The position numbers were made by a program, and so were the translations under genes. From a bacterium (GTDB lineage Bacteria; Zhuqueibacterota; Zhuqueibacteria; Zhuqueibacterales; Zhuqueibacteraceae): 64,000 nucleotides of DNA. The notes beneath the pieces were generated by a model, which ran no database searches, was not told where the DNA came from, and saw only the letters and a program-made list of their open reading frames with translations. Position 1 is the stretch's first letter. Each line of letters starts with the position of its first letter. Location of the stretch: assembly GCA_023150945.1 (NCBI GenBank), contig JAKLJX010000001.1, forward strand, positions 372,001 to 436,000, read 5' to 3'. Below are positions 18,701 through 26,814 of the stretch, piece by piece.

Positions 18701-18750
18701 CTTGTGGGTCTCAACTCCGAATGACTTGAGCTGTCTATGTCACTATCCAT
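15703..18750 (-). CDS. Membrane-anchored NACHT ATPase with FGE-like domain
   Basis: The 1015-aa protein starts at ATG 18750 behind a good ribosome site (AAAGGAG, 7-base gap). Two membrane helices lie near residues 20-40 and 51-68. A NACHT-type STAND ATPase follows: Walker A GKPGSGKTT (about 175-183), Walker B VVLLDGLDEVAD (258-269) and FVITSRP (about 292). A helical region leads to residues 610-700, which resemble a formylglycine-generating-enzyme/C-type-lectin fold (PIVGVRRDDAEAFARWL, FRLPTEEEA). The last 250 residues are helical and partly coiled coil. NACHT proteins of this kind act as sensors in bacterial immunity and signalling; here the trigger and effector are unknown. GC is visibly lower than in flanking genes, suggesting horizontal transfer. 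It is the last of five leftward genes. Confidence 0.88.
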   Translation of the reverse strand: MDSDIDSSSHSELRPTRMVAIKVTIAITPLILALLVAPVRSFMNNNPYISWSLLIFYGIGVIVFPVAKKIWKKLEPLIVEAITDYIEHHARLIFSKFYKRYVTKLRSQHRFFNVKGITIQSTFSLELQKVFVDLQISPPRPSRLKTAKSSLERPKNIWELLESKDPGYRIVAIIGKPGSGKTTLLQYVTLLIAIRKATRRTKRYIPFHLPLRKYVKDVVASSIEALDLASLLERDLQELKPPVGWVEHKLKNYGHRCVVLLDGLDEVADADNRKKLTTWVEHQAIHYGETRFVITSRPHGYEPNAIQGATVLHIEDFSQEQIYDFVQKWYHTTEIAAASKTDKMADIIQRAEDNATDLIQRIFQSDILSKLAVNPLLLTMITMVHRYVGKLPEMRAALYEDIIRVLLGRREETFIKGIRLSYFQKRAILQTLALVQMQQRKREISTSEAIAIIGPDLQSVNIKPEDGPHFLETMMKESGLLMETDPGFIAFAHLTYQEFLTAAEIKNRKMEDSLVNDLGDSWWHETILLYAATSDATGIVQACLNQPQRSLENLKLAYEISQEAMQIAPKERKRLEDLLVLEADSADREAQQFAADLIFEIRLKRMVRRAPNVDIDRFFISHLEYQSFIHNTNRRPDHWSGLRYSFREGLKPIVGVRRDDAEAFARWLTVRAARELGHRTSKFRLPTEEEASLVKTDQEVQDQNFKHLANPEVGAWVMPANVLVFSEKEKSAASSYWLRMRVVGESETHRVGDYHSSIDSLLEELDKQIEDLRKELQAAQKRLDDAILPSVLSALPVEIDRYIERLNEIRNALRDAVSRAQKRSFNLTLDDGMINELPADLIELNRLRSGRAGAEEYQDTDAGKIRGFLSNARVRLESLRGVLYDPVSRARQCQQNLMNLLSTELNSFAGKPIDLDQQLAFLSKLGDIRLSTNEIQAVLRREIGKDYTKAKSELLALAEYALYQNKTELLREILRGFWAVFFIEQRANRQNPLPAWEGIRLVREIRRPDEETTII

Positions 18751-18768
18751 TTTCCCACTCCTTTCTAC

Positions 18769-20925
18769 TCACTTGCGAATCGCATACAAATACCCATCTT
18801 CCGCCGCCACATATAGTACTTTGTCAATGACAACGGGCGACGATTTCACTGCACCGCCAACCACGAGTCGCCAGAGCAGGCGTTCGGGTTCGTTTTCCTC
18901 GCGGTTTTTGCCGCGGCTTTTTAGGTCAATCGCCAAGATCTCACCTACGTCTGTGCCGACATAAAGCACACCACCGGTGATGCAGGGCGAGGAGACGATA
19001 GCGCCATTCGTCTTGTAGACAAACTTGGGCCGCCAGGCGCCGGCGGGCGCATCGTCTTTCGTGTCTCGGTTCTTGAGATCGAAAGTCGGAAGCGCATAGA
19101 TCGTGGAATCCAGCGAGCAAAAATAAACCAGAGAATCATCGATTGCCGGTGAAGAAACGATACTGCTAGCTCTTCTAAATGTCGTAATCGCGCTCTGCAC
19201 ACTTTGCCCGCGTTCCGTTCTTCTCTCATCCAGCTTTTCCGGCAGGGCATAAATCACCCCGCTTTGGTCGCCAAAATAGACGACGCCTTTGGCAAAACAA
19301 GCAGAGGCGCGGATGGTGTCCGCTGCGATAAACAGCCAAGAAGTGCTCAACTCAAAGGTTGTGGGATCGACGTTTCTATAGGATATGCCGTAAAAGCGGC
19401 TATCATAGCTGCCGACCATGGCCAGGGATTCTCCTGCTGCTGCCGGCGCCGTAATCTGCCCGCCAAGCGCCGAGCTCCAGTTCCAAATGCCAATCCTTTG
19501 CCCGGAAACACTTGCGCTGCGCAATTGACCACTGGTCGTGCCGAACAGAATTCGACCGCCCACAACCAGCGGGGAACTGTCTTTGATTTCCTGAAAGAAA
19601 TTCCTCTTGATATCACTTGCTTCAAAGCTGCCGAGCGTCTGGATCTTTCTCATCGGCACAACATAGACATATGACCGAGGCGCATCAATCCATAGATTTC
19701 CCTCACTTACAGCAGGAGTCGATTGCGTAAAACCCTCTTCTTTCGGCAGAAGTCGCGCTTGGCGTCCGGTGGCGCGGTCTATAAACGCAATTCCGCCCAA
19801 TTTTGGGGCGACTTGAATGACCAAATTCCCTGAGACCACCGGGGAAATCATACCCACTTGCCCAACTCGAACACGCCACTTCGTAGTTGGTATTACAATG
19901 CCGTCGCCATTAATCGCGCCAGTACGGTAGCGATTGAATCTGAATTGCGGCTCATAGGCAAGCTGATTGCTTGTGCGACCCCGCCAATTCATGATCAGGC
20001 TGTCCTGTCGCTGAATTCGGGCTGCTTCAGCAGCGTTTTCCGGGCTTCGGGCAATTGCTTTCTGCAGTAAGTCTGCGGCGTTGGTGCGGTTCCCTTGCAG
20101 CAAGGCATACTGCGCTTCAACCAATTCTATGCCTCCGGGCCGGTCGCCGACTCGCCGCCGAAACTCACGCGCCATGGGCGCTTTTTGCATATAGGAATCA
20201 TCCGCCGGGCCTTCTTGAATGGGCAGCTCCTGCAGATCGGCAAGATTGTCCAGTAGCTCGAGATATTGCTGCAGGGTAAGCAACTGGTAGAGTTCTGCGC
20301 GATTCTTCAGGCCGCCATAGAATCCGTTGGCGTCCTGCAGATCGATCAATGAAGAGTATCGCGTGGTGTCGGCTTTGCCACGCCGGAAAAGGGCATTGGC
20401 TTGGCCGAACTGTGCTGCAAACAAGTTCGGTTTGCGTTGCAGCGCACGGCGATAGTCCAGCAGCGCCTGCTCGATTTTCTCCGCCTGTCCTGGCGCTATT
20501 GGGCCTTGAGCTTGCCTCAGGGCCACCTCCGCCATGCCGGCATAGGCTTCGGCGTAATCTTCGTTCGCACGCAACGCGGCGCGAAAATGGGCAGCAGCAC
20601 GCTGCAACGAATCGTTTTCCAGAGCGATCCTGCCCAGCAGATAGGACGTGGAATCAGGATAGCCTCCCGTTGCTCGGGCGCTGTCGCCAAGCAGCGCGGC
20701 ATTTGCTAGTTGGCGCGACTGCAGCAATCCCGAGGCCTGTTGCAGCAACTCGCGAGCACGGGCGTTGCGCGACGCGCTGAGGGAGCTGAAGTGTTGATGC
20801 GCAAAAGTCAAAATGAGCAAAACAGCCAGTACCACTGCAGTTGTCTGGTAGGAAATCAGCCAAGCATTGAAGCGTGAGGCGCTGTGGCTCTGATTTGCAG
20901 AAGTCCGGCGCGCGAATGATTTCAT
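18769..20925 (-). CDS. Membrane-anchored TPR and PQQ-type beta-propeller protein
   Basis: The 718-aa product starts at ATG 20925 with an AGGGAG ribosome site. A basic N-terminus and one membrane helix (about residues 28-45) are followed by TPR-like helical repeats (about 55-260, with the pattern YLLGRIALENDSLQRAAAHF). Residues 330-718 form a PQQ-like eight-bladed propeller, recognisable from repeats such as VSSPCITGGVLYVGTDVGEI and SSPVVIDKVLYVAAEDGYLY. The propeller is expected outside the cytoplasmic membrane. No enzymatic residues are obvious, so binding or sensing is more likely than catalysis. It sits 18 bp before the NACHT gene and 11 bp after the small membrane-protein gene, indicating one transcript. 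Confidence 0.85.
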   Translation of the reverse strand: MKSFARRTSANQSHSASRFNAWLISYQTTAVVLAVLLILTFAHQHFSSLSASRNARARELLQQASGLLQSRQLANAALLGDSARATGGYPDSTSYLLGRIALENDSLQRAAAHFRAALRANEDYAEAYAGMAEVALRQAQGPIAPGQAEKIEQALLDYRRALQRKPNLFAAQFGQANALFRRGKADTTRYSSLIDLQDANGFYGGLKNRAELYQLLTLQQYLELLDNLADLQELPIQEGPADDSYMQKAPMAREFRRRVGDRPGGIELVEAQYALLQGNRTNAADLLQKAIARSPENAAEAARIQRQDSLIMNWRGRTSNQLAYEPQFRFNRYRTGAINGDGIVIPTTKWRVRVGQVGMISPVVSGNLVIQVAPKLGGIAFIDRATGRQARLLPKEEGFTQSTPAVSEGNLWIDAPRSYVYVVPMRKIQTLGSFEASDIKRNFFQEIKDSSPLVVGGRILFGTTSGQLRSASVSGQRIGIWNWSSALGGQITAPAAAGESLAMVGSYDSRFYGISYRNVDPTTFELSTSWLFIAADTIRASACFAKGVVYFGDQSGVIYALPEKLDERRTERGQSVQSAITTFRRASSIVSSPAIDDSLVYFCSLDSTIYALPTFDLKNRDTKDDAPAGAWRPKFVYKTNGAIVSSPCITGGVLYVGTDVGEILAIDLKSRGKNREENEPERLLWRLVVGGAVKSSPVVIDKVLYVAAEDGYLYAIRK

Positions 20926-20936
20926 GTCAGGTCTCC

Positions 20937-21245
20937 CTACGGAAGCTGCGCAATTTCGGTCCGCAGCCTGTTTGCCTTCACCAGGGCGGAATCCTGTCTG
21001 GCAAGTACCGGTGAGTATAGGCGAATGGCGTCCTCGATGGCTGATAATGCCTTTTGTTTCTCTTTGCGATTTCGGTAAAACTCAGCCATTTCCACGTTGC
21101 GTGCGGCCCGCGCAAAATCCGTTTGCAGCCTGGCTTTGCGCAGATAGAAAGGCATGAAGGCCATGAGGACAATCAAAAGCACAACGAGCGTGGCCCGGTG
21201 CTTGTGTCCGAAGAAATCGGCGAGTTGAGCAAGCAGTTTTTTCAT
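20937..21245 (-). CDS. Small single-pass membrane protein, helical (unknown)
   Basis: Starting at ATG 21245 the product is 102 aa. A basic N-terminus (MKKLLAQLADFFGHKHR) leads to one hydrophobic helix (LVVLLIVLMAFMPFYL, about 20-36), then a helical tail resembling one or two TPR-like helices (AARNVEMAEFYRNRKEKQKALSAI). A longer in-frame version from 21338 would add an unconvincing N-terminus. The gene ends 11 bp before the TPR/propeller gene and probably shares its transcript; a role as a membrane scaffold or partner is inferred from position only. No ribosome site of the usual form is seen. Confidence 0.65.
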   Translation of the reverse strand: MKKLLAQLADFFGHKHRATLVVLLIVLMAFMPFYLRKARLQTDFARAARNVEMAEFYRNRKEKQKALSAIEDAIRLYSPVLARQDSALVKANRLRTEIAQLP

Positions 21246-21334
21246 AGCATGCCCGATTTTGAGGTGCCAGAACAATGACTTTTCATTTGAAGGAAAACCC
21301 AAACCGGACGAGCCGGAACCAAAAAGAAAAAGCC

Positions 21335-21437
21335 TCACGCAAAGACGCGAAGACGCAAAGAAACCGCAAAGCTTTTCTTTGCGATACCTTTGCGGCTCTG
21401 ACTTCGGCGAGCTCAGTCGAGCCGCGTCTTTGCGTGA
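21335..21437. repeat. Nested inverted repeat
   Basis: TCACGCAAAGACGCG (21335-21349) is exactly complementary to CGCGTCTTTGCGTGA (21423-21437). Inside it is a second perfect hairpin, CGCAAAG (21365-21371) with CTTTGCG (21377-21383). It separates the two ATPase genes from the three downstream genes of the cluster, and could attenuate transcription between them or be a mobile repeat remnant. Confidence 0.75.
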
Positions 21438-21510
21438 AAGTTTTGCTTTTCAAGCAAAGATTTCACTCTTAACGGCCTGTTGTCTCAGCTTTCATATTTT
21501 AGTAGTGTCT

Positions 21511-22629
21511 TCAGCCGCCATGCTGTACCAGACGCCCGGCTCCTGAAGGAGCGACGACGAACGTTTCTTTCAGGACGAATTCCGCAAACAAATCCGGGAA
21601 AAGGGAGAATACGGAATTCATTTGCTGCATCAGACCGCGTTTTTCCAGGGCCTGCCAGGCGCGAGTATGGTGCTGCATGATTGTTTCTTCCTGCTCGTGA
21701 TTGAGGCGGCTCCCCTTGTTTTCATGCCACGCTTTGGCAAGATATTGCAGCAGTTGTTTTTCCCCCGCACCTGAGCAAACCCATACACGCTGCACAAATC
21801 GACGCAAGATCTGCCGGTGGCCGGCTCTCCAGACAGGCTTCCGCTGGCCGCTCACAAGCTGCGCCAGCGTGCTGGTGTCACGGCAAGTCTGGCCCAGCAG
21901 TCTGATCATTAAGGGAATCCCGGCAGCTAGTTTGTAAGCCTGCTCTTGCTCCTTATGATCAGCGGCGACCTTCCGTCCTTGCACGCGGCACATGTTCTGT
22001 AGCAGTGTTCCTGATTCCGCCGCCGGCAATGGCGCTAACGGCAGGCTCGAAAAAATATTGAAAAACGGTGAAGTCATGCCCAAGTCCTGACACAACTCCG
22101 AAAGGCGCTGGAGCGTGACGATCACTAGGCCAAAGCTGTAATCAACATTGTTGTGCGCCAGGTTTTTCAACGACCAGAGAAAATACTTGTCAAATGCGGC
22201 ATTACTCAGCAAGTTGTCAAAATCATCGAGCAAAAGAACGATGCTGAGGTGCTTGCGTTTGGCGCCATAGAAAAACTCCTCGACGGCATAGTAATCGAAG
22301 GCCGGCAGCGACTGAAAGCCTCGTATTTGCTCGACCAGCTCGGCATCCGTGATTTGTCGCGCCAGCCGGGAAAAAATCTCCTGCCAAAATTGTATGGGCG
22401 CGTACTGCGGCCGCTCCCGCACGTCCGGGCAACGGAAATATATGCACTTGAACTCTTCGCCGGGCAGTTGGTATTTCTTCAGGGTGCGCGGGTGGGCGAG
22501 GTAGCGCAATAAGGCCGTTTTGCCCAAGCCGCTGTCGCCGCTCACCGCAGAGCTTTGCGTTTGGAATTTGATGCGCGTAATGATCTCATCGATTTCGCGC
22601 TGCCGGTCCACAAACAGGTCAGGTCTCAT
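21511..22629 (-). CDS. AAA/STAND-type ATPase
   Basis: The 372-aa protein begins VDRQREIDEIITRI, typical of Orc/STAND ATPases that recognise their own N-terminus, followed by Walker A GDSGLGKT (31-38) and Walker B LSIVLLLDDFDN (about 128-139). The C-terminal part is helical and could include a winged helix. It has no membrane segment. Its start lies 9 bp after the stop of the large 1285-aa membrane ATPase gene, so the two are probably translated together. The P-loop region resembles the C-terminal ATPase of that protein. A switch function driven by nucleotide binding is likely; no effector domain is visible. Confidence 0.82.
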   Translation of the reverse strand: MRPDLFVDRQREIDEIITRIKFQTQSSAVSGDSGLGKTALLRYLAHPRTLKKYQLPGEEFKCIYFRCPDVRERPQYAPIQFWQEIFSRLARQITDAELVEQIRGFQSLPAFDYYAVEEFFYGAKRKHLSIVLLLDDFDNLLSNAAFDKYFLWSLKNLAHNNVDYSFGLVIVTLQRLSELCQDLGMTSPFFNIFSSLPLAPLPAAESGTLLQNMCRVQGRKVAADHKEQEQAYKLAAGIPLMIRLLGQTCRDTSTLAQLVSGQRKPVWRAGHRQILRRFVQRVWVCSGAGEKQLLQYLAKAWHENKGSRLNHEQEETIMQHHTRAWQALEKRGLMQQMNSVFSLFPDLFAEFVLKETFVVAPSGAGRLVQHGG

Positions 22630-22638
22630 AATCCAATG

Positions 22639-25600
22639 TCACCGCCTAAGGGTTTTATATTCTTCGATGGCTTTGCCCAACGGACGGGCTTCGCGCAGCC
22701 AATGGCCCATGAGATCCACGCGAAACGTGAAATTATCAAAATTTGCGTCGCTCTGCAGAATCTCGATGTCAACCAGGTGGTTCAATGATTCGCGCACGGT
22801 CTTCTCGTCGTAGCTAAAAAAGAGGCTCTTGAGGCGATTGCCGATGCCGCTCAGGGTGACGCGTTCGCCGTCGTAGGCCGCAGCATCTGCGACTGCGGCG
22901 AGCACGATGCGCTCGTGTGGCGTGGCCAAGTTCCAGATGTAATCCAGATGGCCGGAGCCGGCCTCGATGATCCGCTGCATGGCCTGATTCACATCCTGAA
23001 TGGTGAGATAGTTTTTCCGGTCGCGCTTGTATTTGTTGAACAGCTCGTGACAGATCAATTGGATAAAGTAAGGCTGGCCGCTGGTGACCCGGTAGATTTT
23101 CTCGATGGCGAGCGGATCATAAGTGACATGTTGCGCCACCGGCTCGCAAATCAGCCGCTCCGAGCTGGCCTTATCAAGAAAGCCGACTTTGACGTAGCGC
23201 GTGATGTTGAACAGCATGCTCCAATATTCGCTCGACATCTCGTGGAGGCGGTGCGCGCCCGCCAGGATGAAGCTCAATTTTTGAGTGTGCTGCATCAATG
23301 ACCGGAGGTAGGCAAAGATTTCCCGGTTGAGTTTCCCCTCTTTAACACGCATCTCTAGTTCTTCAAATTCATCTAGCAGCAGTAAGAGCTTGCGATCACC
23401 AATGCGGTTGAAGACGCCAGAGAGAAACTCATCACTGAAATAAGTGCCCGGGTCGCGGCTAAAGTCTGGCAATGCTGGCCGGGCAAGAGCTATACCTTTT
23501 TTGTCGAGTTCCCGGCAAATGAGCGTGGCCATGCGATGCAGAAAATCCGGCATGCCGGCGGAGGTAAAGGATTGTAAATCGATATAGACGCCCACATAGT
23601 GATCCGGTCCCAGGTGGTTTTCCGCCTGCAACAAGATCGAGCTTTTGCCCGTGCGGCGCTGGCCGTGAACGACAATGATATTGTCCTGGTATCTGCCCTG
23701 CAGATTGGCCCGAATGCTGTCAAACTCTCCCTGGCGGCCGAAAAACATTCTGGGTTCGGCCACCGCCGTGCCGGCGATGTAGGGGTTGATGACATCACCG
23801 ACTTGCTGATCGGCCGTATCCGTGATGGTCATGGTGGTGAACTGCAGCACATCGCCGTATTCGAGCGCCATGACCCGGTTTTCAATATCGGCATAATCAA
23901 CGCGGAACAGCAGCCTTTGCGAGCAGGCTTGCAGGGGCAGAATCATGAATTCGAAATCTTTGCTCTCCTTGGATTCCAACAGGGGCGTCGTTTGGGTTGC
24001 GGTTCCGGCAAGCACATAGCGATCGCGATCTTCGGGCTGCGGCACTAGCGTTAGCTTCAGGTTTTGCGCCAAGCCGCTGCCTTCATTGCGCAGATTGACT
24101 ACGATCGTGCTTTCACCCTCACTGAGAGGAATGCTCTGCGTTTTCAGGCTGAACACCAGCTTGATCTCGCCGCGATGCTGGCGGATCTGGGCCATGGCCC
24201 ATTCTTGAATCTTGGTGGTGTAGGCCTTGAGAATACGTCTCTCAAGCTCGCGATACTTGAGACTGTCCAGCTCCCGCTGAATTTCCACGATAATTGCCAA
24301 TTGTGCGGAAAGAAAGGGCTGTTTATTCTCTTTCTCCACGCGTTCGTACAAGGCTTGATAGCTATTCAGACGCAAAAAGAGCTTGAAGATTTCCAGCATC
24401 TGGGTTTCCTGCAGCCCTTCCAACTTCAAATGCTGTTTGATCAGCTCATCCAACCGCGTAATCTCGCGAATGCTGCGCAGTTGCGCCAAGGTGCCCAGAA
24501 TAGAGTAGATGCTGGCGAATTCCCTGGCCTGAGCGTCGCCTTCAAGTTGTCGAAAAAGAGCCGAGATATTGAACAGCAGTTTTTGATGTTGCTCACCAAA
24601 AGCCGATTCGCCCAGCAGCTCATGATAACCCTGAAGCAACTCCGGCCAAATCGGATGATTGTGAAGCTGTTGGGCCATGCGTCCGACATTCGGCGTGCTG
24701 ATGCGGCCTTCGAGCATGTAGTAAAAAAGGCGAGTGTGGCTGGGCGCCGGGCCGATGAAAAGGCCGGCGAGCCAGCGCAGCGCGTCCTGCCGCAAATCAG
24801 GGTTTCTGTCTTCCGCCAGCTTCAGCAGATTGTTGATCATGACTTTGGGCTGGTGGCGAATGACATTTTCCAGAGCCGGGTTGATCTCGAGGCGGCGCCG
24901 GGCAATGACATTATACCCGTTGCGGTCAGTCAGGTGTTGGATGAACGAATCGATGGTATGATTGATGCGATCTGGTGGGGTCGTCTCTTCTATGGCCCTG
25001 AGCTTGACGGCATCCGATTGCAGTATGCGGGTGCGAAGCGGCGCCATCAAATAGCCCGCCACTTCCAGCAATGCATTCCACAGCACAACGAGCAGGGAGA
25101 TGGGCAGAAAGACCAAACTGGTGAGCCACAGCAAAATGCTGCGTGCGTTGTCGAAACCATAAATGACTTTGAACGAACGGATTTGCATGGTCACCAGCCA
25201 CAAGCCGCAGAACACCGCGGCTGTCACTGCCAGGCCTTTGAACAACTCTGGCGCCACCAGCAAATCTGCCAGCGGCAAATCTCCCTGCCCCGCTGAGACT
25301 GAGCTTAGTTTGAGCACCAGAAACGCCAGTCCCACGAAAACGACAAAGAGCAGCATCGCCATAGCGATCAGGAGGCTGACGAAATTCAAGGTCAAACCAA
25401 AGTGCTTGTTCTCTTTGTGGAGCGTCCATGCCGTGAAATCGATGAGGCCGGCCTGGATGAGCAATGAAAGCAGAAAAGAAAGATAAAGGTAAAAAAACTG
25501 TTCGGTGGGCAAGGAGAAGCTTGTGAATTCTCTAAGTCCAAGATCGAAGTTCTGCATGGCGGCAATCGTTGCCAGCTCGGTCTTGTGGAACAAAGCCGAA

Positions 25601-26496
25601 AACCCCCACCACAAGGTTTCGAAGCTGGGATAGAACTGCGCCACGAAAGCCCAACGCGACAGGAGGTAGATGCCGAATGCGCCAAACACCGCCGCGAGCG
25701 CAAAAGCCGCCAACGTCGAATAGCCATTTGGTATCTGGTAGAAAGCCCTGGCTGGCGTGTGCAGGAGTTCCAGCCAAGTACGAATATGGCGCTCAACCGC
25801 TGGGGCATAGCGTCTTAGTCCTGGCACCTCAAAAAATGCATAGACGATCAGCAGTAAGGCGGCAAAGGGGAACAGCGGAATCGCTACCAGAAAGATTAGT
25901 CCCGCGTGTTTGACATCCGTCTGATAAACGCTTTTGAGCTCTATCACGAGCCAGACTGAGGCCACGAGGCCGGCAAGAATGAACGTTTGCGTTGCATTTG
26001 AGGCGAACGCAAAGAGCGGAGCGATGAAGACCAATGAAACGATGATATTGATGATGAAGAGTTTTCGAAGCACCTGCGTGAAGCGCGAGGGGAGCTCAAA
26101 AAGTTTTTGCGCGATGACGTTGATGCCGGCGGCGAGAGTGATGATCGCGACCAGATCCAAGAGAACGTAAAGAACCAGCCAGCTCCAGGAAACTTGGGAT
26201 AGGTGAGACAAGCTCACCGGCGTGGCGACATCACTCGATGAGATAATGGCTCGCGCATTTGCCAGAAAGGCTTGCAGGGGGTGAAAGCAAGTTTGCCAAT
26301 CGAATAGAGGCTGCGCAAAGGGGGATACTTCCGAAATCGGAAAGAGCTTGATGATGAGGTACAGCGTGGAGAACAGGGCATATATGCCCCCGATCCCCCA
26401 CAGGGGAAGGTGCTTCAATGCACCATACACCTTTGTTCCAGCCTGCCGGAGTGATTTCTCGCCATTGCTTCCATCAGAACTTGCATTTGATGCCAT
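22639..26496 (-). CDS. Large polytopic membrane protein with C-terminal STAND-type ATPase
   Basis: The 1285-aa product starts at ATG 26496 behind AGGTGG at a 6-base gap. The first 500 residues contain about ten or eleven hydrophobic segments with short loops. Residues 520-680 are helical and resemble HEAT-like repeats (for example NNLLKLAEDRNPDLRQDALR). Next come a coiled-coil-like helical stretch and a beta-rich part near residues 790-900. The last 380 residues are an ATPase: GRQGEFDSIRANL, Walker A GQRRTGKSS near residue 945, Walker B LLLLLDEFEEL, then a probable winged-helix end. No family with this exact layout is recognised. It is the first gene of the five-gene leftward cluster. Confidence 0.8.
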   Translation of the reverse strand: MASNASSDGSNGEKSLRQAGTKVYGALKHLPLWGIGGIYALFSTLYLIIKLFPISEVSPFAQPLFDWQTCFHPLQAFLANARAIISSSDVATPVSLSHLSQVSWSWLVLYVLLDLVAIITLAAGINVIAQKLFELPSRFTQVLRKLFIINIIVSLVFIAPLFAFASNATQTFILAGLVASVWLVIELKSVYQTDVKHAGLIFLVAIPLFPFAALLLIVYAFFEVPGLRRYAPAVERHIRTWLELLHTPARAFYQIPNGYSTLAAFALAAVFGAFGIYLLSRWAFVAQFYPSFETLWWGFSALFHKTELATIAAMQNFDLGLREFTSFSLPTEQFFYLYLSFLLSLLIQAGLIDFTAWTLHKENKHFGLTLNFVSLLIAMAMLLFVVFVGLAFLVLKLSSVSAGQGDLPLADLLVAPELFKGLAVTAAVFCGLWLVTMQIRSFKVIYGFDNARSILLWLTSLVFLPISLLVVLWNALLEVAGYLMAPLRTRILQSDAVKLRAIEETTPPDRINHTIDSFIQHLTDRNGYNVIARRRLEINPALENVIRHQPKVMINNLLKLAEDRNPDLRQDALRWLAGLFIGPAPSHTRLFYYMLEGRISTPNVGRMAQQLHNHPIWPELLQGYHELLGESAFGEQHQKLLFNISALFRQLEGDAQAREFASIYSILGTLAQLRSIREITRLDELIKQHLKLEGLQETQMLEIFKLFLRLNSYQALYERVEKENKQPFLSAQLAIIVEIQRELDSLKYRELERRILKAYTTKIQEWAMAQIRQHRGEIKLVFSLKTQSIPLSEGESTIVVNLRNEGSGLAQNLKLTLVPQPEDRDRYVLAGTATQTTPLLESKESKDFEFMILPLQACSQRLLFRVDYADIENRVMALEYGDVLQFTTMTITDTADQQVGDVINPYIAGTAVAEPRMFFGRQGEFDSIRANLQGRYQDNIIVVHGQRRTGKSSILLQAENHLGPDHYVGVYIDLQSFTSAGMPDFLHRMATLICRELDKKGIALARPALPDFSRDPGTYFSDEFLSGVFNRIGDRKLLLLLDEFEELEMRVKEGKLNREIFAYLRSLMQHTQKLSFILAGAHRLHEMSSEYWSMLFNITRYVKVGFLDKASSERLICEPVAQHVTYDPLAIEKIYRVTSGQPYFIQLICHELFNKYKRDRKNYLTIQDVNQAMQRIIEAGSGHLDYIWNLATPHERIVLAAVADAAAYDGERVTLSGIGNRLKSLFFSYDEKTVRESLNHLVDIEILQSDANFDNFTFRVDLMGHWLREARPLGKAIEEYKTLRR

Positions 26497-26814
26497 TGGG
26501 ATCCACCTCGGTAGTCAACATATGCTAGACCGCTGCTTGTCCAATTTTTCCCGGGTTGTCAAAAAACGAAAATTGCTACGACAGCAGGCTGAAGGCAAAA
26601 CTGCCGGCAGGTAAGAATATGTTCACGAGTTTTTCGAAAGCGATTGCTTGCGAAAAATCCTCTGAAAGTTTAAGTTTGACTGGAAAAACAAAAATGGATG
26701 AAGGAGAGAACAGTCCAAATCTCGCGCGCTGAACCGAGTTGTCCTGGCGAAATTCTGCAGAATAATTCTGAAAATGTCAAGCACTATTATCAAAAACTAT
26801 CCACGGATTGAATC
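26497..26814. other. Divergent intergenic region
   Basis: This AT-richer spacer separates the leftward ATPase cluster from the rightward carboxypeptidase gene, so it must hold promoters for both. A good ribosome site (AGGTGG) precedes the leftward gene. TTGACA occurs on the minus strand 60-70 bp upstream of it, but no convincing -10 element was found at the right distance. No gene or repeat is seen. Confidence 0.5.

Noticed and set aside
15703-18750. Diversity-generating retroelement target in the FGE-like domain
   Set aside because: No reverse transcriptase and no template/variable repeat pair were seen, and the domain is not at the C-terminus.
26740-26775. Sigma-54-like sequence before the carboxypeptidase gene
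   Set aside because: TGGCGAAATTCTGCAG has its GG and GC one base too close.
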